Below, piece by piece: positions 1-5,507 of a stretch of DNA of 5,507 nt. The stretch's first letter is position 1; each line of letters begins with the position of its first letter. A model generated the notes under the pieces. It saw only the letters and a program-made list of their open reading frames with translations, did no database searches and was not told the DNA's origin. Source of the stretch: Clostridia bacterium (GTDB taxonomy: Bacteria; Bacillota; Clostridia; Oscillospirales; CAG-272). The DNA lies in contig JAGAFQ010000056.1 of assembly GCA_017612495.1 (NCBI GenBank), positions 1 to 5,507 of the forward strand. Direction: 5' to 3'. The position numbers and the translations under genes are program-made.

Positions 1-924
1 AAACTTGACCTCAGTCTTCGAGGGATGAACGTTCACGTCGACAAGCGCCGGATTGAGTTCGATATTGATAACGCAGCACGGGAATTTATCGGAGGGGATA
101 TATGACGAAAATGCCTGCTCCAAAGCCGCCGATGCCGTTCTGTTGACGATAATCCGGTGGTTGATGAAGAATATCTGCATATTGCGGTTTGAACGGTAAT
201 TCGTCTGTGAACCGATGATGCCGCTGATGCCGACACCCTCGGATGAATTGCGCAAAGGGAGCGTATTCTTTGCAAAATCGGCACCCAAAACCGCCCAGAC
301 GGCATTTTTCAAGATGCCGTCACCCGGAGTGGATATTTTTCTTTCGCCGTCGATTATGTAATTTATCGATATTTCGGGATGAGAAAGAGCGATCTTCTCG
401 ACAACGGAGCTGACCGCCATTGCCTCAGTTATGTTGCGCTTTAAGAATTTGTATCTTGCGGGAACGTTTGCAAAAAGGTTTTCAACGATAACGGTCGTCC
501 CTACCGGAGCGCCCGTTTCAAAAACAGACGTTATCTTTCCGTTCTCACTTTCAAGGCTTGTGCCGACCTGCGCGTTTTTCGTTTTCGTGAGAATGCGCAG
601 CGTCGAAACGGAGGCGATGGCGGCAAGCGCTTCGCCGCGAAAGCCGAGTGTGGATATGGAATTGAGATCCTGTGCGTTTCTTATTTTGCTTGTGGCGTGG
701 CGGCGAATGGATACGGGAACGTCATCGGGCTCCATACCGCAGCCGTTATCTGTCACGCGCATAAACGAGATACCGCCGTTTTTTATCTCGACGGAAATAT
801 TGTCGGCGCCGGAATCGATGGCATTTTCAAGCAGTTCCTTTATAACGGATGCAGGTCTTTCGACCACTTCGCCCGCGGCGATAAGGTTCGCAACGTGAAA
901 ATCGAGCTCGCAGATCTTTCCCAT
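1..924 (-). CDS. mutL: DNA mismatch repair protein MutL, N-terminal part (3' end beyond the left edge)
   Basis: MutL is the ATP-driven matchmaker that joins mismatch-bound MutS to downstream repair factors. The visible 308 residues cover the GHKL ATPase domain and the start of the transducer domain. Family motifs are intact: IAAGEVVERP (15-24), KELLEN with the expected catalytic Glu30 and Mg-binding Asn34, DNGCGM (59-64), RRHATSK (74-80), GFRGEAL (94-100), then GTTVIVENLFANVPAR and, near the window edge, VDVNVHPSKTEVKF. The reading frame stays open to base 1, so the C-terminal dimerisation/endonuclease domain is outside the window and its DQHA-type nuclease motif cannot be judged. I chose the ATG at 924-922: it lies 6 bases after a perfect AAGGAGGT, and its MGKICEL start aligns with known MutL N-termini. 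An in-frame ATG at 930-928 abuts the Shine-Dalgarno and is too close. Start 12 bases after mutS; probably co-transcribed and translationally coupled. Confidence 0.97.
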   Translation of the reverse strand, partial: MGKICELDFHVANLIAAGEVVERPASVIKELLENAIDSGADNISVEIKNGGISFMRVTDNGCGMEPDDVPVSIRRHATSKIRNAQDLNSISTLGFRGEALAAIASVSTLRILTKTKNAQVGTSLESENGKITSVFETGAPVGTTVIVENLFANVPARYKFLKRNITEAMAVSSVVEKIALSHPEISINYIIDGERKISTPGDGILKNAVWAVLGADFAKNTLPLRNSSEGVGISGIIGSQTNYRSNRNMQIFFINHRIIVNRTASAALEQAFSSYIPSDKFPCCVINIELNPALVDVNVHPSKTEVKF

Positions 925-930
925 ATTCAT

Positions 931-938
931 ACCTCCTT
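931..938 (-). promoter_or_regulatory. mutL ribosome binding site overlapping the mutS stop codon
   Basis: The minus strand reads AAGGAGGT, a full 8-base complement to the 16S anti-Shine-Dalgarno. Its first two bases are the last two of the mutS TAA stop (939-937). The spacing of 6 bases favours the ATG at 924 over the one at 930. The overlap suggests that ribosomes finishing mutS help start mutL, though coupling itself is inferred. Confidence 0.9.
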
Positions 939-3522
939 ATTTGTCTATTTCGTTTTTGAGTTCATAAAGCATGCTCAAAGCTTCAAGCGGGGTGAGCGTA
1001 TCGACGTTGAGATCGCGCAGTTTTTTTGCAACGCCGTCATCGACCGCAGAAAAGATCGGCATACTTATCTGATCGAGTTCTATCTTGTTTTTGCCGACGT
1101 TCACTTTTCCGTTTTCAAGCTCCGATAAAATCTTCTTTGCGCGCGAAATGACGTCCTTCGGCACGCCCGCAAGCTTTGCTACCTCAATGCCGTAGCTGTC
1201 GTCGGCGGCGCCTTTTACGATCTTGCGCAAAAAGATTATATCGTCATCGCGCTTTTTTGCGGCAATGCTGTAATTGACGATGCCGTCATACATCGAAGAG
1301 AGGGACGTCAGTTCGTGATAGTGCGTGGCAAACATCGTTTTTGCGCCTATTCTGTTTGCCGTATATTCCAAAACGGCATTTGCTATGCTCATTCCGTCAA
1401 AGGTGCTCGTGCCTCTGCCGATCTCGTCGTAGATGATAAGGCTTCTGTTTGTCGCATTGGATAAAATATAGGCGACCTCGCTCATTTCAAGCATAAAGGT
1501 CGATTGACCGAGCGCAAGATCATCAGAAGCGCCAACGCGCGTGAAGATCTTATCCACAACGCCCAAATGTGCGTCGGTAGCGGGAACGAACGAGCCTATC
1601 TGCGCCATTACCGTAATGAGCGCTACCTGCCTCATATAGGTCGATTTGCCCGCCATATTAGGTCCTGTTATGAGCATGACTCTGTTGTCGGACATATCAA
1701 GATCTGTATCGTTGGGCACAAAATAACTGTTCTTTGTGAATTGTTCCACAACGGGATGTCTGCCGTCTTTTATCGCGATAACGTCGCTTCTGTCGACAAG
1801 GGGACAAACGTATTTATTTTTCGAGGCGACGTCGGAGAGTGAGCAGAACACGTCGATCTCCGCAAGTATCTTGGCGACCCCCTGGATGCGGTGCACGTTT
1901 TCGGCAAGATAGAGCCGCATTTTTTCAAATAGCTCATATTCAAGTCCCGAAAGCTTATCCTTTGCGCCGAGCAAGGTGGCTTCCATATCTTTGAGTTCAT
2001 CGGTGATATATCTTTCGCCGCCCGTCAAAGTCTGTTTTCTTATATATCTTTCGGGCACCTCGGCAAGGTTCGATTTTGTGACCTCGATATAATAGCCGAA
2101 GACCTTGTTATAACCGATGCGCAGATTTTTGATGCCCGTAGCCTCTTTTTCGGACTGTTCGATGCGGTCTATCCACGCGCGGCTGTCTTTGACGATGCTT
2201 CTCAAATAGTCGATCTCGCCGTTATATCCGTCGCGAATGAAGCCGCCCTCTCTTGAAGAAAACGGCGGATCTTGAACGATGGTCGCGTCGAGTGCCTCGT
2301 AAATATCGCAAAGCTCGTCGAGATTGTCGGCGCATTCGCGCAGCTTCGGCGATGAAAATGCCATAAGCAGAGTTTTGACTTTCGGCAAGAGCGATGCGGT
2401 GCGGCAGACAGCGGCAAGGTCTTTGGGACCTGCGGTGCCGTAAACTATGCGCGTCATCACACGTTCAAGGTCGATTATCTGCTTTTCGATCTCGGTCAGT
2501 TCCTCTCTGACGGCAAAATCCGCAAAGAGTTCTTTTACGGCTCCCTGCCGCTTTTCTATCTCATATACGTCAATAAGCGGAGATTCCACCCAATTCCGAA
2601 GCAGTCTTGCGCCGGCGGATGAATGAGTGTGATCGAGCACCCACAAAAGAGTTCCCTTTTTCTCTTTTGAGCGCATCGTTTCGCAAAGCTCAAGATTTCT
2701 TATTGTATTGATGTCGATTTGCAAAAAGTTTTGAGATGAATAGATATGAAGCTTATCGATATATGAAATATCGGTCTTCTGCGTTTCTTTTATGTAAGAT
2801 AGCAATGCGCCGACCGCCATTACGCCGGCATCATGCTTTGAGCATTCGGCAAAAACGTCGTCGCCGAACTGCTTTTTGATGTTTTCGGAGGCGCTCGCCA
2901 TATCGAATAGATACTCGCAGTTATCAGACACCATGGCAAGGAGGCGGTTCGCTATGAATTCAAACGCCTTGCCGAGAGATTCCTTTTTGCAGTTGACAAT
3001 GACCTCCTTCGGCGCATAGGTGCCGATCTCGTTGATTATCTTTTGCAAAACGTCGTCGCCGCTTATTATTGTCTCGGTAAAATATCCCGTCGAAATATCG
3101 GCAAAGCTTATTCCCGCTTCGCCGTCTTTGTAAAAGAGCGAACAAATATAGTTGTTCTCGCCGTCGCAAAGCATAGAGCTTTCGGTCAAGGTGCCGGGGG
3201 TGATGATCCTTATGACCTCGCGCTTGACTATATCCTTTGCAAGTTTCGGGTCTTCGACCTGCTCGCAGATCGCCACCTTAAAGCCCTTTTCAATAAGCTT
3301 TGATATGTAGTCGTCGGCGCTGTGATAAGGTACGCCGCACATAGGCGCGCGCTGGTCAAGACCGCAGTCTCTGCCCGTTAGGGTGAGCCCCAGAACGCTT
3401 GATGCGACCTTCGCATCCTCATTGAACATTTCATAAAAGTCACCGAGGCGATAGAACAGGATATGGTCTGTATATTGACTTTTTATCTGCTCATATTGGA
3501 GCATCATAGGTGAAAGCGACAT
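937..3522 (-). CDS. mutS: DNA mismatch repair protein MutS
   Basis: MutS binds mismatches and small loops in DNA and, on exchanging ADP for ATP, becomes a sliding clamp that recruits MutL. The 861-residue product has the usual MutS1 length and order. The N-terminal mismatch-binding domain carries GDFYEMF with the Phe29-x-Glu31 pair that stacks on the mismatch. Connector, lever and clamp domains follow. The C-terminal ABC ATPase has Walker A GPNMAGKS (620-627), the signature region FTRVGASDDLALGQSTF (about 660-676), Walker B YDEIGRGTST (about 698-707) and the FATHYHEL switch (731-738). A QISMPIF stretch near the C-terminus (818-824) may bind the sliding clamp. I chose the ATG at 3522-3520, seven bases after AGGAG. 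The frame is open further up to an ATG at 3585, but that would add 21 non-family residues and overlap miaB. Second gene of the miaB-mutS-mutL unit. No truncation or missing catalytic residue is visible. It is not MutS2, because it has the FxE mismatch domain. Confidence 0.98.
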   Translation of the reverse strand: MSLSPMMLQYEQIKSQYTDHILFYRLGDFYEMFNEDAKVASSVLGLTLTGRDCGLDQRAPMCGVPYHSADDYISKLIEKGFKVAICEQVEDPKLAKDIVKREVIRIITPGTLTESSMLCDGENNYICSLFYKDGEAGISFADISTGYFTETIISGDDVLQKIINEIGTYAPKEVIVNCKKESLGKAFEFIANRLLAMVSDNCEYLFDMASASENIKKQFGDDVFAECSKHDAGVMAVGALLSYIKETQKTDISYIDKLHIYSSQNFLQIDINTIRNLELCETMRSKEKKGTLLWVLDHTHSSAGARLLRNWVESPLIDVYEIEKRQGAVKELFADFAVREELTEIEKQIIDLERVMTRIVYGTAGPKDLAAVCRTASLLPKVKTLLMAFSSPKLRECADNLDELCDIYEALDATIVQDPPFSSREGGFIRDGYNGEIDYLRSIVKDSRAWIDRIEQSEKEATGIKNLRIGYNKVFGYYIEVTKSNLAEVPERYIRKQTLTGGERYITDELKDMEATLLGAKDKLSGLEYELFEKMRLYLAENVHRIQGVAKILAEIDVFCSLSDVASKNKYVCPLVDRSDVIAIKDGRHPVVEQFTKNSYFVPNDTDLDMSDNRVMLITGPNMAGKSTYMRQVALITVMAQIGSFVPATDAHLGVVDKIFTRVGASDDLALGQSTFMLEMSEVAYILSNATNRSLIIYDEIGRGTSTFDGMSIANAVLEYTANRIGAKTMFATHYHELTSLSSMYDGIVNYSIAAKKRDDDIIFLRKIVKGAADDSYGIEVAKLAGVPKDVISRAKKILSELENGKVNVGKNKIELDQISMPIFSAVDDGVAKKLRDLNVDTLTPLEALSMLYELKNEIDK

Positions 3523-3529
3523 AATCAAA

Positions 3530-3534
3530 CTCCT
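3530..3534 (-). promoter_or_regulatory. mutS ribosome binding site that fixes the start
   Basis: The minus strand reads AGGAG, then seven bases (TTTGATT), then ATG at 3522. It lies in the 16-base gap after the miaB stop (3541-3539). This supports the shorter 861-residue MutS over the extended frame starting inside miaB. Confidence 0.88.
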
Positions 3535-3538
3535 GATT

Positions 3539-4945
3539 TTATTTTGATATAGAACCGTAGATAACGAAAACATCGGATCTTTCAATTTTAACGTTGCAAA
3601 ATTCGCCGATCAAAGAATCATCGCCCTCAAAATAGACGAGCTTGTTCGTTTCGGTCCTGCCCGACAAAAGCTTTTCTCCGACCTCGCTTCTGCCCTCGAC
3701 CAAGACTCGCAAAGTCTTTCCGATATGATTCTTGGTGTCGGCGGGTATTATCTCCCTTTGGACAGCCAATAGCTTTTCCATACGCTTTGCTTTTACATCT
3801 TCGGGTATCTGGCACTCCATTGCCGCCGCGGGAGTTGAGCGGCGCGGCGAATAAACGAATGAAAAAATGTTATCGAAGCGCACCGTCTTCAATGCGTCGA
3901 GCGTATATTCAAAATCTTCATCGCTCTCGCCGGGAAAACCGACGATGATATCGGAGGTTATCGCGATATCGGGCACGGCTTGTCTTATTTTCGAGACTAA
4001 CTCGAAATAATGCTTTCGGTCATAGCGGCGATTCATCTTTTTCAAGATCTCGTCGCTGCCCGATTGAAGCGGCAAATGAAAATGACGCGCTATCTTTTTG
4101 TTTTCGGCTATCACACGTATCAGTTCATCCGACGCATCCTTTGGGTGGCTCGTCATAAAGCGCACGATAAAATCGCCGTCGATGGCGCAAATCTTTTCCA
4201 AAAGCTTTGCAAACGAGCAGTCTTCGCCCTCGGGACTGTATGAATTCACGTTCTGACCGAGCAGGGTTATCTCTTTATAACCGCGCTTTACAAGGCATTC
4301 GACCTCGCAAAGGATATCTTTGCTGCTGCGGCTTCTTTCTCTGCCTCTGACGTAAGGCACGATGCAATAGGTGCAGAAATTGTTGCAGCCGTTCATGATG
4401 CTGACCCACGCCTTGAAATCGGACTGTCTTGCGGAATCAATGCCCTCATAGAGATAATCGGTATCCATTTCAAGACAAATCTGTCTTTTCCCCGTTTTTA
4501 TCGTATTATAAAGCACTTCGGGGAATTTCCAGAGCATATTGGTCGTCAATAAAAAGCTGACGTAAGGATATTTGAATTTTATATCGTCCTTGCGGAATTC
4601 CTGCGATACCATACATCCGCACATGGCGATGATAAGATCGGGCTTCTGCTCTTTTAGGTGCTTGAACTGACCCGTTATCGAAAGCGCTTTCAATTCGGCA
4701 TGTTCGCGCACGGCGCAGGTGTTGACGATGATAAGATCGGCAAGCTTTTGATCAAAAGTCTGCTTATATCCCGCAAGATTTGCAAAATATAAAAGCTTTT
4801 CGCTGTCGGCCTCGTTTTGCTGACAGCCGAAGGTCTGCATATATACATACTTTTCGCCGAAAGTATATTTCTCTTTTATCTTTGCGCAAAAATTTTTCTG
4901 TCTGTCGATATCGGCAGCACTTACCCTTGAAAATGACGTCGGCAT
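3539..4945 (-). CDS. miaB: tRNA-2-methylthio-N6-dimethylallyladenosine synthase MiaB
   Basis: MiaB is a radical SAM methylthiotransferase that converts i6A at position 37, next to the anticodon, to ms2i6A in tRNAs reading UNN codons. It uses two 4Fe-4S clusters. The 468-residue product shows all three domains. The N-terminal MTTase domain (about 33-150) supplies auxiliary-cluster cysteines Cys41 (QTFGCQQNEADSE), Cys77 (NTCAVRE) and Cys111 (CGCM). The radical SAM domain has C187-x3-C191-x2-C194 in GCNNFCTYCIVPYVRGRERSR, plus LLGQNVNSY (228-236), HLPLQSGS (290-297) and GFPGE (336-340). A C-terminal TRAM domain (about 402-468) binds RNA. The NNFCTYCIVPYVRGRE signature and LGQNVNSY point to MiaB rather than RimO or MtaB. 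Residues 1-32 precede the conserved domain; such leaders are common in Firmicute homologues. The ATG at 4945 follows AAAGAG by 5 bases. It is the first gene after a consensus promoter, 16 bases ahead of mutS. Confidence 0.97.
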   Translation of the reverse strand: MPTSFSRVSAADIDRQKNFCAKIKEKYTFGEKYVYMQTFGCQQNEADSEKLLYFANLAGYKQTFDQKLADLIIVNTCAVREHAELKALSITGQFKHLKEQKPDLIIAMCGCMVSQEFRKDDIKFKYPYVSFLLTTNMLWKFPEVLYNTIKTGKRQICLEMDTDYLYEGIDSARQSDFKAWVSIMNGCNNFCTYCIVPYVRGRERSRSSKDILCEVECLVKRGYKEITLLGQNVNSYSPEGEDCSFAKLLEKICAIDGDFIVRFMTSHPKDASDELIRVIAENKKIARHFHLPLQSGSDEILKKMNRRYDRKHYFELVSKIRQAVPDIAITSDIIVGFPGESDEDFEYTLDALKTVRFDNIFSFVYSPRRSTPAAAMECQIPEDVKAKRMEKLLAVQREIIPADTKNHIGKTLRVLVEGRSEVGEKLLSGRTETNKLVYFEGDDSLIGEFCNVKIERSDVFVIYGSISK

Positions 4946-4950
4946 AAATT

Positions 4951-4956
4951 CTCTTT
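4951..4956 (-). promoter_or_regulatory. Probable miaB ribosome binding site
   Basis: The minus strand reads AAAGAG, one mismatch from AAGGAG, five bases before the ATG at 4945. It is weaker than the sites of mutS and mutL, so the first gene of the operon may be translated less efficiently than the repair genes. That last point is inference. Confidence 0.6.
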
Positions 4957-4966
4957 CCCAAATTGT

Positions 4967-4990
4967 TATAATATATTATTATATAATATA
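4967..4990 (-). repeat. AT-only direct repeat around the -10 box
   Basis: TATATTATA occurs twice on the minus strand, at 4990-4982 and 4975-4967, fifteen bases apart, in a 24-base stretch of pure A/T that includes the -10 box and the expected start point. It may simply reflect composition and ease of melting. A role as a regulator site is possible but unsupported. Confidence 0.4.
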
Positions 4991-5006
4991 CGCGCGTGAT
5001 TGTCAA
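4978..5006 (-). promoter_or_regulatory. Consensus SigA/sigma-70 promoter of the miaB-mutS-mutL operon
   Basis: On the minus strand, TTGACA (5006-5001) and TATAAT (4983-4978) both match consensus at all six positions and are separated by exactly 17 bases. Transcription should start near 4971, giving a leader of about 26 bases before the miaB ATG, too short for a riboswitch or attenuator. The region upstream of the -35 is a run of T and A from the preceding terminator and could act as an UP-like element. No operator is evident apart from AT-rich repeats around the -10. Strong constitutive transcription is predicted. Confidence 0.88.
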
Positions 5007-5044
5007 AAACAAATAAAAAACGGCAGGATAAAACCTGCCGTTTT
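5005..5044 (-). terminator. Intrinsic terminator after the phosphoribosyltransferase gene
   Basis: On the minus strand a 7-bp GC-rich stem CGGCAGG / CCTGCCG (5040-5034 with 5027-5021) encloses a 6-base loop, TTTTAT. It is followed by TTTTTT, A, TTT, G, TTTTT. Flanking A4 (5044-5041) can pair with the first T's and lengthen the stem. It begins four bases after the gene's TGA stop, so it should end that transcript and isolate it from the miaB operon. Read on the plus strand, the hairpin has only a TTTT tail and would be a weak terminator. Confidence 0.93.
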
Positions 5045-5048
5045 GCGA

Positions 5049-5507
5049 TCAGCCTTTTACGGTTCCGTCGGGATTGAAGACGGGCAAATATTCAAGATAT
5101 TTTATATCATCGCGTTTTGCGGCATCGCCCTCCGCCAAGATCGTCAATTTTCCGACTATGTTGCCCTTTGCGGCATTGACAAGCTTTTCAATGGCGCGAA
5201 GAGATTCGCCGGTCGAAATGACGTCGTCAACGATGAGTATCCTCTTGCCCTCCATAAGCTTTGCATCGGCGCCGTCAAGATAGAGATGCTGTTTGTTTTC
5301 GGTCGTGATGGAGTTGACCTCAACGCCGAAGATATCGGTCATATAGACCTTTTGACCTTTGCGTGCCAAAATATATTTTTCATCGCCGTGCTGACGCGCC
5401 ATTTCGTGAATGAGCGGTATTCCCTTTGCCTCTGCGGTGATGAGATAATCGTATTCGGGGGCGAGTTTCAAAAGTTCTTTTGCACATGCGACGGTCAATG
5501 CCGCATC
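5049..5507 (-). CDS. Type I phosphoribosyltransferase, adenine phosphoribosyltransferase-like (5' end beyond the right edge)
   Basis: The visible 152 C-terminal residues belong to the type I PRTase fold, whose enzymes join a base (usually a purine or pyrimidine) to PRPP in nucleotide salvage. The PRPP-binding loop is clear: ILIVDDVISTGES (90-102 of the fragment), with the paired acidic residues and the TG turn. An upstream ITAEAKGIPLIHEMAR segment (23-38) fits the strand and pyrophosphate loop seen in Apt and in the PRTase domain of the PurR purine repressor. The frame is open to the window edge, reading DAALTV, so the TTG at 5498 is not the real start and perhaps 30-50 residues are missing. 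The gene ends in TGA just before a strong terminator. The substrate is not certain: adenine is the best guess by family resemblance, but xanthine phosphoribosyltransferase or a PurR-type regulator cannot be excluded without the N-terminus. A complete PurR would have a winged-helix domain upstream. Confidence 0.85.
   Translation of the reverse strand, partial: DAALTVACAKELLKLAPEYDYLITAEAKGIPLIHEMARQHGDEKYILARKGQKVYMTDIFGVEVNSITTENKQHLYLDGADAKLMEGKRILIVDDVISTGESLRAIEKLVNAAKGNIVGKLTILAEGDAAKRDDIKYLEYLPVFNPDGTVKG

Noticed and set aside
33..305. A 90-codon minus-strand frame inside mutL.
   Set aside because: It lies in a different frame from the intact MutL sequence, and there is no frameshift in mutL that would call for it.
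431..898. A 155-codon open frame on the plus strand.
   Set aside because: It is fully antisense to the conserved MutL ATPase domain, has no recognisable domain, and its serine/alanine/phenylalanine-rich product is typical of a shadow frame.
697..1128. A 143-codon open frame on the plus strand spanning the mutL-mutS junction.
   Set aside because: It is antisense to two conserved genes and lacks a family motif. The junction is explained by the mutS stop and the mutL ribosome binding site.
4964..4972. An extended -10 sequence TGTTATAAT on the plus strand, a possible divergent promoter.
   Set aside because: No -35 element lies at a suitable distance, and no plus-strand gene follows. The match arises from the AT-rich operon promoter read backwards.
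4764..5012. An 82-codon minus-strand frame across the start of miaB.
   Set aside because: It would start upstream of the promoter's -35 box and runs out of frame through miaB. It has no ribosome binding site, and its product is low-complexity leader sequence followed by shadow of MiaB.
1..5507. A search for a novel defence, mobile or RNA system.
   Set aside because: No repeat array, terminal inverted repeats, integrase, transposase, tRNA or structured RNA was visible. The coding space is filled by four conserved genes, and the single intergenic region is explained by a terminator and a promoter.

Overview
The window looks like ordinary housekeeping chromosome from a Firmicute, most likely a clostridial lineage. 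This is inferred from four things: the gene order miaB-mutS-mutL, strong AGGAG-type ribosome binding sites, a textbook SigA-type promoter, and the character of the proteins. Base composition is intermediate and even across the window. I see no insertion sequences, phage genes, CRISPR arrays, tRNA or rRNA genes, and no sign of transfer.

All genes are on the minus strand, so transcription runs from right to left. At the right edge (5507 down to 5049) is the 3' part of a type I phosphoribosyltransferase gene, cut by the window edge. It ends at an intrinsic terminator (about 5005-5044). Next comes a compact 103-base intergenic region holding a consensus promoter (TTGACA, 17-base spacer, TATAAT at 5006-4978). 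This promoter faces three tightly packed genes: miaB (4945-3539), mutS (3522-937) and mutL (from 924, running off the left edge). The gaps are only 16 and 12 bases, and the mutS stop codon overlaps the mutL Shine-Dalgarno sequence, so the three are very probably one operon.

MiaB is a radical SAM enzyme that adds a methylthio group to i6A37 of tRNAs. MutS and MutL are the mismatch recognition and matchmaker proteins of DNA mismatch repair. Pairing a tRNA-modification gene with mismatch repair is a recurrent arrangement in Firmicutes, where miaA and hfq often follow. All key motifs visible in MiaB, MutS and the MutL N-terminus are intact, so all three look functional.

I found no previously undescribed system. 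The points worth a second look are small: the overlap of the terminator tail with the -35 box, two start-site corrections (mutS and mutL), a candidate sliding-clamp motif in MutS, and the uncertain substrate of the phosphoribosyltransferase.
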